A stretch of 64,000 nucleotides of DNA from Takakia lepidozioides. Its lineage: Eukaryota > Streptophyta > Takakiopsida > Takakiales > Takakiaceae. The notes under the pieces were generated by a model. That model worked only from the letters and a program-made list of their open reading frames with translations. It had not been told where the DNA came from and searched no databases. Location: contig CM060733.1 in assembly GCA_030704615.1 (NCBI GenBank), forward strand, positions 17,734,001 to 17,798,000, in the 5' to 3' direction. Below are positions 23,196 to 35,877 of this stretch, one piece after another (position 1 is the stretch's first letter; every line of letters begins with the position of its first letter). Position numbers and translations under genes: made by a program.

Positions 23196-23470
23196 GCCTC
23201 TACCTGCGCGCTCAGAAGAGCACCGGTGCATGCTGCCATTCCTGTGCCTTGTTATTTGAAAGATGGGATGAGAGAGTCATCAAGTCTCTCAAACAAAGGA
23301 TCACTACCCTCGGGGTTGGGGACAGCTCAGAGTTGGGATGAAAATTTGTACCAAGCCTTACGGGCATATAGGGTGGGGGTAGGCAAGTACCAAGTTTTCC
23401 CGTATCAAGTAATGACAGGATGGGTGCCAAGGCTTGGGATAGACAACCAATTTCAAGGGCTTCTGACCAC
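23196..23470 (+). pseudogene. Possible retrotransposon integrase fragment
   Basis: Within a plus-strand frame the segment WDENLYQALRAYRVG, then FPYQVMTGW, resembles the end of a Ty3-type integrase core (W-D-x-x-L-x-x-A-L-x-A-Y-R, then P-x-x-x-x-x-G). Nothing upstream in the frame fits reverse transcriptase or RNase H. It would be a scrap about 90 codons long. The match is short, so chance similarity is possible. Confidence 0.35.
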
Positions 23471-24176
23471 CATAAACCTGGATGACACACTAGAATGCAT
23501 CATATTCGCTAGCGACCATCCAAATATATATTTGAGTTTATGGAAGAGGTTAGTTGGCAAAAAATTAAAACTTAAAAAATATTTTTGTTTGAAACTCATT
23601 TTCCCTGTTTTTTTTTATATTATATATCTTATCCCAAAAAAACGTTAGTGTTAGTAGTGCCGGATGGCTTGTGGAGTGTCAAGTGAGGAGAAATTTGTGA
23701 TTGAATCGCAAATATTTTTATGTGAGCATGTTTTTATTATGCCATATTAAAGGATATTCCTATAATGTGGAATATCGCAAGCTCACTCGCTACCCAACCT
23801 CTCCTCAAACTTATGAATTTAAAGGAAACACAATGATGATTTGGATTAAATTATATGATAGTTTAATATCAAATAAATATAAATATCTAAAAGTTTTTTA
23901 AAGATTACAAATCTATGGGATTGAAAATGAAAATAATAGGAGAAACATGCATGCGAAAAAAAAGTAATATTGCAAAATACTATGACTTGATTGTGAAATA
24001 TCTACTAACACACACAAATCTGATAATAAATCTGTTAAAGTTTAATTGTAGAAATCCAACTTATTTGAAGTTCTTAAGCATATAATTAGTCTCCACATCA
24101 ATTTGACTGAAGAGACATTTGTCTTATCTTGTGTATCACTAGAGCGTATGGAACATCGAGGTGGGATCTCACTCTT

Positions 24177-25126
24177 CTAGGTCGATACCCACCCATTCTC
24201 TTTTTTCTTAAGAGTTGTAGGTGATGGAGAGCTATTGAGGGCTCTTGGAAGTCGCTTCACACTAATAACTCGTCTACGTCTATTTGTACTCTCTTGGTTT
24301 CGTATCCTTTCTAGGCCTTTACATTGAGCACTCAAAGCGCTTGACAAGAAAGGATTTGAATGGAGATTGGTACTCAAATCAGGCCCCATTGCCAAACCAT
24401 CATTGAAACTTTCAACATCTAGTATATCATTTTCACTAGATTCTTCACTAAAACTATTGAAAGTTGGACTTTGTTGCTTGAACAACAATCCCTTTCCCTC
24501 GAGCATAATCGGATTATCTTCCTTTTCTACTAATGGTTTTATGGCGTTTGGTTTGAAAGCAATAGATTTTATTTTTTCAACAATCAAGGTAGGAAGAACA
24601 CTCTCTTGGTGTTGTTTGCTTGTGCTCAAAAGACCCCAATGCTTGGTTGGAACAATGTTGGTACCTAGCCTCCGATAGTGATGTTGTTTTTCTAGACCTA
24701 CATGTCAAACGACATAGTTTGTTAACAATTTATGTGAGATAATTTTATAAATAGTAAATAAAGTGTTAACAAATTGTAATAACCACTGAAGAAGTTCTAC
24801 TTCCATTTGACAACAAAGTAATATTAACTTGAAGTGAGTAAAAAACTTATTTGTTTGCATCTTTCTAATGCCCTTTTTTTTACCGGGCTGAAATTATCTT
24901 AGTCTAATCAAATCCTAAGTAGTATGAAAACCACTAGTTCCATTGATTGAAATTTTTGATCACACTATTTATCTATAGATGTAATCTGATAGTTATACAT
25001 ACTTTAATATAGAACTCTATTACAAGTACTATTGGGGGCAGACAGGTACCTTGTTGTTGAAGAGAAATGGTTGTTTTGGCTGACTTGACTTTTCGCTTTA
25101 GAACCTTCAAGAGCAACTCGTGCTCC
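24177..25126 (-). CDS. Unidentified spliced gene, last two exons (partial)
   Basis: Two minus-strand exons join in phase. The first (25,126-25,050) follows a TGTAAATGTAG acceptor and encodes a Lys-rich helix (LLLKVLKRKVKSAKTTIS, then three Gln), ending at CAAG/GTACCT. The second (24,697-24,177) follows an ACATGTAG acceptor. A split Gly codon (g|gt) continues the frame into HHYRRLGTNIVPTKHWG, a Ser-rich acidic segment and a basic tail (NRRRRVISVKRLPRAL), then a stop. The opening phase shows that at least one more exon lies upstream; an open stretch at 27,027-27,221 on the same strand is a possible but unlinked candidate. The coiled-coil-like start and basic tail would suit a nuclear or cytoskeletal protein, but no family is recognised. 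Confidence 0.5.
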
Positions 25127-25130
25127 CTAC

Positions 25131-27990
25131 ATTTACAGTAGGTGCTCAATATCAGTTACGAAATTACTTAACTACCACAAGTTTTCTATCATTGCAATCT
25201 CTTATAGGCCCTATCAAGTTAATGATAGAAATTGCCAAATGTATGTCTAAAAATATTATACAAAATTAGGCTAGATTTTACAAATACAATCTAGAATTAG
25301 CATTAGTGAGATTAAGGTTACATGTAATACTTGCCCTTAGTCCCTTAATAATGTTGTGCTCATAGCTGAGGTTAAGATTACTGATAACAAAATTGCAACA
25401 ACTTCTGAAAATTTGTTGAAGTGATTTTTGTGCGTCTACTCAAAATAGTTATGAGAATTAACTTAGAGAGTCAATATTGACATTTCGTCTAGATGGGTGA
25501 GAAAATAATAGTTTTCTTAAGATCGTAAGTACATAATAATATTTCATGATTTGCCAAACAATGATAATCATGTAATAAGAAAATATAGATTAATTCCATA
25601 CCATTGTTCTACAAGCCGGTTTGGATTGCGTCGAGGTTGAAACATTTTGATAACAACTAGAATATTCTAGGTGCATCATATATTATATTTGTACATCTAT
25701 GATGTAGCTTCGTAAATAAATGAGCATCTAGTTCACTTCGTATTGAGTATCCATTTGCTTTGTTCGAAAATGAAACATATAATGACATTTAGTCTAGTTA
25801 GAATTTTATTCATATCTATAGCAATTCCAAACGTACTAGTGATATGAATTTATCTTTATATTTCTTAATGCAAATTTTGTCACATTTGTAGTGAGTTGTA
25901 ACATATTATCTCCCAGCATGTCAATTGTGAAAACTACACAAGCAACTAGTGATTAACAAGAAAAAACCTTCAATAGTACATGCAAAACTAAGTGCAAATC
26001 AATAATCAGTACCCTAGAGGGGTAATGCCAGCAAGGATAAGTGATTATTATTTACAGGGACTTCAGCTAGAGTCTTCTCTTCTACAGGTACTTATGCGCC
26101 TTGAGGTATGACAATTGAAGGAGTCTTTTCAAATGTCTAGTCTCAAAACTTGAAGAATACAAAATTGTAAATTTACCCTTTCAGCTAGCAGCATAGAAGC
26201 TTTTGTAAATAAAAACAATATTGAGATTGAAGCAAATATTATGTTTTAAATTGCATTTAATTCTATGTCAATTTCACATCTGAAGCTGCATTCAATTCGT
26301 GTCTTGTGAGCCACTTGAAACAAATAGACTTCATATTTAAGTATCACTTCCAAAATAATAACTACTACAATTTATAACCACTAAGTAGTTGACCTTTCAT
26401 CTCCAATTGACCTCTTCATCCATAAGTCGTTCTTATGACATGGTGAGTTAACCACAAGATCTGATGAGGTAGCACAAGATACTCACAACCTTTATCCACT
26501 AAGACCATGACCTTTCATGCAGCTATGTGAAGAGTCTAGAGTCTTTTCAATGGCAGTTTATTTATTTGAACACACGTTCTTTCTAATAACATGCCAGCAA
26601 GAAACAAACCTAATTCCTATAACAATCTCTTCATAAGGTAGTCCAAGAAGATGTATTAATATATCATTTCTATGAGCATATGAAACTCTTTACTATGGTC
26701 GACATTTGATGTCTTATTGTTGTCGTATAAAAGTAAAGTTACTAATGTTGACGGAGACGGCTATAAATACATGTTTTCAGCTGATTCATGTGAGAACAGT
26801 TATAGACATGATTATTTATTTCATCCATAGGTGATGAGAGATAACAATTATCTTTTATTCCAGAGAAACAATATATGAGAGATGGAAAAAGTTACTACTT
26901 AATTAGTATTTAAGATGGAATTTGAGTAGTTACAAGAAGTGATAAACCATTCAGTTATCTAGTTTATAATATGTTAAGTATATAAACGTATATCTAATGA
27001 TACCTATATCATCATTAATATCTATACTATAGTCTAAATACAAAAGATGTTACTACTTTAAGCTCTTTAGTACATTTGATGTTTGAACCTAGCGTGTAAT
27101 TGTTAAGGTTGTGACATTCAAAAACTTCAATTTCAAACAAACAACGATTTTGATGACCAAATATTTGAAGACAATCTAATGCTCTTGAAAGCTCTTGAAA
27201 CTTTACTTGAATGTATATCAATCAAGATGACATTCATGAGCTACACAAATGAGAATTCTCCAAACGGAGACAAGCTGCCATTACCATCATTTATATAAAC
27301 CATGATTATAGTGTTTGATTAAGTGGGTTGTAATCTAATTCATTACTGATATTTTAGCCAAGGCTGGCTTAAGAGGTTAAAAAAAATAAACTAAAAAATT
27401 TACATTTCTACATGGAGTCAATCAGTTTTCTTGCATTACATAACTCATGTTCATCATCCGTCTTATCATAGTTTGCTCGGCTCTAACAATCAAATTACTT
27501 GACAATATTTCTAGTATGGTTAACGATGGTTATGTGGTTGTTCAATACTTTAAATATTTTATTGATGGACACATACATTTTTATCTGATGATCATCCATT
27601 ATCTCCCCATAATCAACAAATTGCCATAATTTACTTTATTGATCATAATTCGCTTGAAAACTATCTGTTTATAATTCAAATTATTGTTGGTAAGGTCATT
27701 TGTTTGATCAACCACATTAAGTCTCGATTCATACATCTGTTCATGCTAGGAGCCTGAGCGTAAATGTCATGTTAAATTACCAAGCATCTCAATTCTATTT
27801 ATAAAACAATAGAACCATGTTATATTAAACTCTCATGTGGTGTGGTGCAGAAGCAGAGAACGCACTATTTTATGTTTCTTCATGTAAATTTCTTGCATTT
27901 TTATTTTCATAGACAACATCCTCTGATATAATAGTATATTGTATATTCTGTGAAACATAAAGTCATATCACTGATTTGTTCACTTTATAA
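25131..27990. other. AT-rich, no gene resolved (2.9 kb)
   Basis: May hold upstream exons of the minus-strand gene ending at 24,177. The best candidate is 27,221-27,027 minus (FQELSRALDCLQIFG). No repeats or domains were recognised. Confidence 0.35.
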
Positions 27991-27997
27991 ATAAAAA

Positions 27998-28716
27998 ATG
28001 TCTATTCAGTATTTCACAATCCCTCCAGTCTATATGACAAAAGAAGAGAGAGAAATAGCTGACCTATGTGGGATTGATCCTAGAGTATTTATGGGCCAAT
28101 TTACAAGCAGAGCAAGAATTCAAGACTTTCTGAAGTATAATTTACAATTGCGACAAGACTTCCTTGAGAAATTTTGTGCTCTTCCAGCCTCAGGCAAGTC
28201 ACCAATGTAAAATCCGATCTCATTTTGCTGACACTTATATTGTCAATACCAAAAATGTAAAACTAATATTAATAAGTAAAAAGAAAAAGGAAGTAAAAAT
28301 AATAAAATTGGCCGACGTACAGTACCAAAGTAGAAATTCATGTAATATCAGTGGCTGAGTATATTTCTTACTACATCTATTTTACAGGTCACATTGTTTT
28401 CTTTTTGAGACATTTCAAAGAAGAATGCAACGTGTTCACCACCACAATGGAAGAAGCGAAGGAGAGACTAAAGACATGCACAAATGGCTGCAACATATCT
28501 CAAATGATTGACCTCTATTGGACTCATGGAATAGAACTTGCAACTATGCAACATCTATCATACGAACAACGCAATGAGATTCTAGAATTGCTAGAAGCCA
28601 TGAATCCAATTGACTTGAACAACTTGAATGACGACGGCTCGCCATTCTCGGTTAAATTTGTGGTATCTAAAGCAATAAATCAGCGTTCCGCAGTCCAAAA
28701 CATGAACTCAATATGA
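27998..28716 (+). CDS. Unidentified two-exon gene with an apparent GC-AG intron (174 aa)
   Basis: Exon 1 (27,998-28,193) starts at an ATG in A-rich context and encodes YMTKEEREIADLCGIDPRVF and a helical segment. Exon 2 (28,388-28,716) continues with FLRHFKEECNVFTTTMEEAK and ends at a TGA. The only boundary that keeps the frame is CTCAG/GCAAGT...TTTTACAG/GTCAC, which removes 194 bp and joins a split Gly codon. The donor is the consensus for GC-type introns (AG/GCAAGT). Total coding length is 525 nt. The predicted protein is soluble, acidic and mostly helical, with no signal peptide or membrane segment. The family is not recognised. It stands alone in AT-rich DNA and could be a fragment of a larger gene. 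Confidence 0.55.
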
Positions 28717-28840
28717 TACACTGAAACAATCATACATATGTAGTATTTTGTTTTGAGAATACGTATAATATATTTAGTATTGTTGTATTTAAGGATGTTT
28801 CTCATGGATGAAAAACGTCAGCTGAAGCGGTAGCTCGCAC

Positions 28841-28990
28841 GTTTGGCACGTGGCGGGTCATCACGCCGCCCTGCCGGGGGTTTCCCGGCCCGGTGGCGAC
28901 CGGTTGGCCGAGATCGACTTCCACGTCACGGACACTCTTGCGGAGTGGGCGCCACGTTTCAGGATCTTATTAGATGATACGTGGCGCCGG
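28841..28990. promoter_or_regulatory. GC-rich island with clustered ACGT-core motifs
   Basis: In otherwise AT-rich surroundings, GCACGTGGCG (G-box/ABRE type, 28,846-28,855), CCACGTCA (28,921), GCCACGTTTC (28,951) and ATACGTGGCGCC (28,978) lie within 150 bp. ACGT cores bind plant bZIP factors. The cluster is about 770-900 bp upstream of an ATG at 29,757. A promoter role is inferred, not shown. Confidence 0.35.
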
Positions 28991-29756
28991 GAAGGTCGCC
29001 GTTCACACTCGTTGTTGGCGCTGCGCTCCTCCTTTTGTGCTGCCTGGAAGCGCGTCAAATTCAGAGGCGCCGAGGAATCGTATGACAGCGAGGGTTTTCA
29101 GCGACAAGTTCGTCGTTTTCTGGTCCTCATTGTCTGCAAGATTTGCTTGTCTGTTTTTCTTCGGCGAGGTCGTCTGTACGTTGCGATCTTGCTGAACGTG
29201 GAGCCATACCGTGACTCCTCTTGCTGCATTCTTTTTCTTGTTCCTTTTTTTCTTCAGAGGCTGTACACGTTTGTGCCTCTTTCCATGTTCAGTTTACCCA
29301 CTCTTAGGTTTTGGAGCTTCGGCAGTGATCCGATTCCGATAATTATCTGTCTGGCGAGCGGCTGTCTAGCAATTGACTACCTGTGATCAAAGATTCCTGC
29401 TAGTCACATCGTAATAATAATCTTTTTCCCTGTCCGCGGAAACTCTCAGCTGCTTATATCTTCCTCCTATTCTTTCAGAAGCTACGTATACAAGTTTTCC
29501 TCCATTGGAATTCATTGGAGAGAAGTTCCTCAGAATGGTTGAAAGATTCTGTTTCGAAGGAACTATATACTGACTTCGTTCCCTATACCTGTAGTATCCA
29601 GTGTTTGGAGCAATTATTGTGTCCGTGAGCCGTCGTTTTACTCTTTTCTTCACATAGGTTCATCAGACATGCTCATACCTTCTAATTCTCCCGCCACATC
29701 TACGTTTTGAGGCTCGTGTTACTCAGTCTTCCCCAACCTTTTCTCTCCGTCTTTCC

Positions 29757-31751
29757 ATGACCACCGTTGGCGGGCTTCCCCCAAGTGTTCCTTCTCCTGT
29801 GGGACCTGTGGGAGAGGAAAAAGCGCTATGTGCTCCACATCATCAAAATGCAGGTACCAGATTAGAAGTCCCACCTATATTTGGAGAGACACATTTGTAG
29901 TACGAATTGCAGACATTGGTAGGGGAAGTGGTGAGAGTTCTCGAAAGGCAACATGTAGTTAAGCGATTGGGAAAAGGTGTGATTGAAAAGGGAGCAATGA
30001 AAATGTGGCATAAAGTAAACAGCATAAAAGAAGTAACTTGAAGGACTAAGCTGTGGACATTTCCAGTGAACTGGACTTGATCGTGAATCAGGGTAGTGGA
30101 ACAGGAAAGGAGGGCATCTCTTAGGGACGCTGACGCGGTTTCATGACTCTATGCGGCACTTTTACCAAAATGAATGTCTAACGAGCTGATATTCTCACTA
30201 CAGAGGACCTTCAGATTGTAAAGGAGGAAGATACACCGGGGAAACAAAGTTCCGATCTTTCCGGAAATCCCCCAAGGCCGTTGCCAAGAGCAGTAGGACA
30301 GCTTCCCTCTCGCCTTGCTGTAAGTCTTCCAGCCTAACTCCACATCTGTGATGCCTTCAAAATATTGCAGGTTTGTCTTCGGCGGCTGAAAGGTTTTATG
30401 GTGAGTGTTTAGTGCTGCAAGGCCATGTCTCTACTGTTTTCTAAACCCACCAGGCATTTGCAGCTCTCTATTGATTGACCTTTTCAGAATTTGTCATCAC
30501 CTACTTCAGAGTAAGGATTGTGAGATGAATGGTTCCCTTGGTTTGTTGGGGCCTAGCAATCAATGTGCATCACAACCTTTCCGAACTGCATTGTCTGCCT
30601 TTCTGGGTTCCTGTTTGCTTCTGATTATTAAACTCATAGGATTGTTTTGTCCTTGAGCAACTAAACAGAGCATTTTGATCTTGACATCGATGTATATCCA
30701 GACTTGCTCTAGATTAGCAATCCGATCAAGTACAATTATCCAGGGTTTGGGGGTACTCTGCACAGTTTGACTCAAATATTGGTGCCATTTTAGCCATAAA
30801 AGAAATACCCTAACTTCGTCTTCAGCTTGGGTTTCACAAACGAGTCGGTGTATACAATGAAGGGCATTGCTTTGTTTAGGTCGTAACACTTACCATTCTG
30901 AGGCTGTTTGCTTTGACTTGACTTGTAGGTTGTAGAACTTGATGAGGAACCTAGAAATGTCAAGACTGGTGATCTACTGGATTCTTGAGATGTTTGTCTA
31001 TGATCATTTCTGTGGTCATTGTTCAGTACTGAGGGTGGTCTAGAATCCACTGCTATATTATCTCTCTACCAAATTTGCTCCTGCCTTCAGTTATAAGGTG
31101 CTATGCTAGTTGTGTGTGAGCCTGGCCTCATGGTGAGGTCAAAGATTATGCAAGGTATCTCTGATTGATGACAGGCGTGCAAAGAAATACACTCAACATG
31201 TGAGATTTCAGATTGATGACAGGCGTGCAAAAGAAATACACTTGAGGTTGCCATGACAGCCTCAAAACCGGCTGGTGTAGTACTTAAGGATTCATCAAAG
31301 TCACCATCAATGCAGGTACACCCTATGTTGCCAGATTTGCTGAAACCTGTTTTGCATAGATCTTGCATTGGAGCATCATAAGCTAGTGAGCATTGGGCGC
31401 CCACAATCTGGCTTTCACAGGTTGTAGTCCTTTCCTGGAGTGTGCAGTAGACAGAGTTAGTTCAGGTTCGAGGTCAGGTTAGCCTTTTTCAAAACATCGC
31501 AAGATCTAAACATGTAGTATGCTGCTTCTGTTATCTTAATGCAGGAATGGGCTTTTGAGAACATCCCATCACCAATCAAAGTTCGTCGAGAAGGAAATTC
31601 ACATGATTCTTCACCTCCTGACCTATCTCCGCCTCCATCACCAAAACGCATGCGAGAGGTTGCCCACAAAGAGGACTTGCAGGATATTGAGTTTATTGCT
31701 GCTCTACCTCGCACAAATTTTGGTTTACCTCGATCGCAATCAACCTTCTAG
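29757..31751 (+). CDS. Unidentified multi-exon gene (exons partly resolved)
   Basis: Three exons chain in phase. Exon 1, 29,757-29,853, has the ATG and a Pro/Gly-rich start (TTVGGLPPSVPSPVGP) and ends at GCAG/GTACCA. Exon 2, 30,204-30,319 (EDLQIVKEEDTPGKQ, then PPRPLPRAVGQLPSRLA), ends at TTGCT/GTAAGT. Exon 3, 30,371-30,400, is a 10-codon micro-exon (VCLRRLKGFM) ending at GTGAGT. A further candidate starts at 30,929 (VVELDEEPRNVK), though its frame soon meets a TGA. A terminal-looking exon, 31,545-31,751 (EWAFENIPSPIKV, a Ser/Pro-rich stretch, DLQDIEFIAALPRTNFG), follows a good acceptor and ends in TAG. Linkage of the last two exons is uncertain. The family is not recognised; composition suits a nuclear regulatory protein. 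Confidence 0.45.
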
Positions 31752-32837
31752 CCTTTCAGACTGTTCGGCTACTTATTAACGACTTCAATTGGCCTTTCAA
31801 ATCCATTTGTAGACTGTAGTCTTTCTCCACTGGAAAGGCATTCGTCAATCTTGAAGTGTCCTTGTCACTCTCATAAACTTCAGAGGGTATACATTGACTT
31901 CTCCCAGCATCGTCATTCAGTCAGTAAAGCCTTCGACTCATGTAAGCCTAGAATGTGATGTCAGGCTGTAAGAACATTTATAAAGGTCTACTGACCAGTG
32001 GCAGGTAGCAGGCTTGCATTTTTCCTAGCAGCTACGGGGATTGATAAGGTGCCATCCATATCTTTCCAATTTGTATGACAAGGTTTGCTAGTTTCCATTG
32101 TGTTCCCAACTTTTAGTTGGCTAGTATATGCCGAGTTTGGAGAACATGTCCTGCTATTTGCTGAGAATATTTTATATGTAGCTATGCATCTCTCAGTATA
32201 TATACAGTATGATCTCCCTGGGACTGTCTGAAGAAATTGATGTCTTTTGACTCTTGCGAGTTGCCAATTTTCTCTATACATCCAATTCAATGTACCTCAT
32301 GGATTTGAGCCTTTATTTATTTTGGGTTTTGAGGAAGCCGTGCCCTCCTTCGTGCGATGAGTGTATGTTTTTGGTGTACAACACGCAGCCACAGCATGCC
32401 AGTTGGTTGTCTTCTTGGTGCAGGTTTGGTGGTTACCGTGAACATCAGTGAGGGCCTGATGGTTGGAAGAGAGCCCAACAGATACAAAGTGTATTTGTTG
32501 AAGTGTTGCCATTGACATGTTGGAATAGCAGTAAGGCCTATCAACCAGGTAGACGTTGTAGGTGGACATTGTTGATCATACTGACCCGTGTTCTTTTGCT
32601 TTCAGGACCACCAGGGTCCTCAGATCACCCTTTCATCCATGGCTCATAGCTGGAAATATGTCCGGGCATTGACATTTGGAGATATATTCCCGGGGTCTTA
32701 GTTTTATGGTAGTGCAGCTGGTGATTTCTTTTCTGCCAGTTCACTTCATTGCTCTGAAATATCTGCGTTTTAAAGTAAGCCTTCCCTTGCATGGTACTGG
32801 TTAAATTGAGTCTTCAAAACCAATGCATCATATACAG

Positions 32838-34400
32838 ATGGTCCACAGACACAGATGGTAGAGTTCTTTATGTCCATGGTGTTAGACTGCAGAGCCTTCA
32901 AGGTGAGAGATCTTGCTTGGATGGAGTCATCCTCACTCATGACACGGATAAATGCAATTCATGGTTTGAACTAGTTACTTCTGCACTATGTGGTTGTATG
33001 AAGAGAGGAGCTGTACAAATTGTTATTCTTAGCAGAGATTGTCCGCTGGGATGCCTTCAAAGTCCATGCAGGGGAAAATTTGATGCATAGAAACCCAGTG
33101 GCAGGAGCGTTTGCCCTTATTTGAATGGAATTCCACTCTCAAAGGGGGAGAGAAACAACACTATCTAATAAATAGATACCAACTACAAGTTGTCCAATAA
33201 GTGTACAGTGATGATGTGTCTGGATATTACAGGAGTGTTTGTGGCCACCTTCCAACAAAACTGCGAGCTTACTTTCCAGAGGTTGGAGTGTGCTTTGAGG
33301 CTGTTGGGGAGATAGTCAAAGCTTATGGTGTATTTGAATACTGATAGGTTTCAACTTAGCATCTGTAACAAGTCTAGTTGTGGTGTTTGCATGTCAGAAC
33401 TAGCTGATCTTGTGTGAGCTATGTAACTGAGTCTTTCTATCTGTCTAATTTGCTTTTCCTGATGTTATGCCTAAAGAGGACAAGGTGGAGAAGTTGCCAT
33501 CCAAACTAGTTGCCATCACGACACCGGCCTGGACATTGCCCGAAACCATAGAAATCATGATAAGGTCCTTCTCGTTTGAAGGGGGTAGATTGCTTATTAT
33601 CAATTTTCGTTGGCACATTTCTGAATTTGGAGAGGATAAACCTGTCCTTGGGTGGTGGTGCATTCAGTTGCTTTCTGCAAAAATGATACTGAAGATCGGT
33701 TGATCTGTTACTGAGCACAGAGTACTGATGGTTCTCATTGCTATCAAAATCCTCCGGATGCCTCTGTTTAAACCATTTGTTCATCTCAATCCACTCGTCC
33801 TGGTAGTAGCCTCCCATAATTCTGTCGAAAGGCCCGTCCCTGTGGTCCAACAAGTTTAAGAGACCAGACACATGTAAGAACAATTTTCCAAATCATTCTT
33901 GTCGCAAAGCTGCAAATAGACCTACTGGGAGGTGTTTTTTCTGGAGAAGGGGGTGATTGGTTCTGGAGAGAGATTCCTATGGTTGCAAGGAGTACATTAG
34001 TTGAGGAAGGTAACAAATCATTACTTGATATTCTCAGCTCCATAGATGTGATTGGGGTTGATGTCGGAGGGAAGTCTAGCTTTACTCTGCTGCACAAATT
34101 GAAGATTGCAGACCATGTCAGTTACCCAGATAATGGCCACTCATCCAGTGGGTGGTACCAAAACACTTGTATGCAGATAAAGAAGACAATAACACATCCA
34201 GGGAAGCTAGTGACTGAATATCATCAATGGACATACGCATTACAATACCAACTTTGGATCTGAGGTAGGCAGATTCATGGAAGAGATGATGCAAGAGTGT
34301 TACAAGAAAGTGTTTGGGCTGCATCCGACAGTAAAACCGGTCCCTGGCAAGTCTTTGTTCATTTGCCCTCGTGTAGTGCCTGAGGTATGCCACATGAAGT
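32838..34400 (+). CDS. Exon candidates of an unidentified gene (possibly the same gene as at 29.8 kb)
   Basis: Coding-like segments flanked by splice signals recur here. They are 32,838-32,902 (STDTDGRVLYVHGVRLQSL, donor CAAG/GTGAGA), an exon from 33,233 after ATATTACAG (about 85 nt; VFVATFQQNCELTFQRL in the phase that fits), about 33,911-34,125 (IDLLGGVFSGEGGDWFW, then SLLDILSSIDVIGVDVGG), and about 34,255-34,393 (MEEMMQECYKKVFGLHP, ending CCTGAG/GTATGC). Phases between them were not all reconciled, and a strand-opposed reading exists at 33.5-33.9 kb. The segments lie 2-4 kb upstream of RCL1 in the same orientation. Not recognised. Confidence 0.35.
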
Positions 34401-34449
34401 TGAGAAACATATATGGGGAGCAGCTTAAGCTCTGCAGATGAGAGGATGG

Positions 34450-35690
34450 TTTCTTGTAAGAACACTACTCACCAATAGAGTAAAGAACTCTCAAGGTATG
34501 GGAAAACATGTGTACACAGCATTTGCAGCTAAGATCATCATTAATTTTACAAAGTTCGAACATAATTTGGTGTAAAGAGTGTAGAGATCATCTAGCTGTG
34601 TTTGATAGGTGAAGAGCATGCAGCAATTTACTTGATTGCGGCCATTTTGTTCATGGCCTTGAAGTCAGGACCATATCGTTCTGCTTGTGGAACAGGAATG
34701 CGCTCAATATGCACTATAACTGCTCACAGACAACACCATTCCAGTTTTAACTTCAGCAAAGTTGGGACGGATGTATCTCTACTCCATACGAAAGTGTACT
34801 GCACTAGGTGGGTTTATGCAGTTGGTCAGAATTTGTTTGTCATAACGCAGAATACGATTATACTAGAATTTCATGCCCATATAAGAATTGGGCATAACCA
34901 AAAGATCAGGACAAATTCAATGCTCCTTACTGTCATGTAAAGCTAACTCAGAGACAATAATCCAATACCCAAGCCTTTAGTTTCTTATACACATGTGGAG
35001 ATGGAAATGAGGTTGACTAGAACACAATGATCAAGTCAGTCAAGACTATTCTCACTTGTGTCACAATTCTTTGCAGGAAGGAGGTCTACTGTGGTACGAA
35101 GTGGCCACATGATGACAGAATACAACCACAATACGCACAATTTAGAGGCCCTGAGAAAGGGAGGCTCCTAGGTACCTTCTTTCACGCCAAGAGCATTTCG
35201 CTCATTCGGTTTCCCGTATATGAAGCGTTTATCTGGAAGTTTCTGTGTCGCTCTTCTTACCTGAACTCAGCAATTGACAATGAGAGAACGTGGAATAAAG
35301 AAAGTTTCAAAGTAACGAAAAGGAAACATCGAAACATTGTCCTAGAGTATGTCCAAAGAATCTCACAAGTGTTTGGGTGTTCAATTTGAATGTGATAAAC
35401 AGTCAAGGACAAGCGCACACCTAGAATCGACACTGAAAAGCAAAGCAGTGCGATATGATAAAGGAGATCTGTGCAGGAAAACTCACACGGCCAAGCTCAG
35501 CTTTGACAAGAGCGTAGTTCTGGTCAGTGGACCCCCTTACCATCCCCATTCGGGGATCATCCATCTCGGCGTACACATGCAGCCCCATGGCTTCTCTTCA
35601 CCCACTACTTACACACCTCTTTACAAATAGACGCACTCACACACACGCTCGTTCTCTCTCCCTCCCACCTCAACACAAAATTATACTATG
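34450..35690. other. No gene resolved between the upstream exon candidates and the RCL1 leader
   Basis: Open stretches at 34.6 kb and 35.1-35.4 kb are protein-like in places (KGRLLGTFFHAKSISLIRF) but have no family match or consistent splice chain. Confidence 0.3.
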
Positions 35691-35723
35691 AACTTACCAC
35701 TAAGTCACGCCACAATCTCTTCC

Positions 35724-35724
35724 T

Positions 35725-35772
<48 letters not shown>

Positions 35773-35877
35773 AGAGCCTTCTTAGAACCCCTTTACTTCC
35801 CTCAAATCTTCGCTTACTTCAGCTTGTGAGAGAGATATTTCTCTCCCTCTCTCTCTCTCTCTCTCTCGCTCGCTCGC
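35724..35877. repeat. CT/CA and CT microsatellites in the RCL1 upstream region
   Basis: A (CT)n run passes directly into (CA)n at 35,724-35,773, and a second (CT)n lies at 35,842-35,870. Such tracts are common in plant core promoters and 5' leaders. They lie 570-720 bp before the RCL1 ATG. Confidence 0.85.

Noticed and set aside
28850-29386. 178-codon plus-strand frame over the GC-rich island
   Set aside because: Starts in promoter-like ACGT-rich DNA, then becomes a hydrophobic, pyrimidine-rich reading typical of leader sequence.
33506-33883. Minus-strand 125-codon frame with protein-like parts
   Set aside because: Plus-strand exon candidates lie next to it and no splice chain or family match supports the minus strand. 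Left open, not called.
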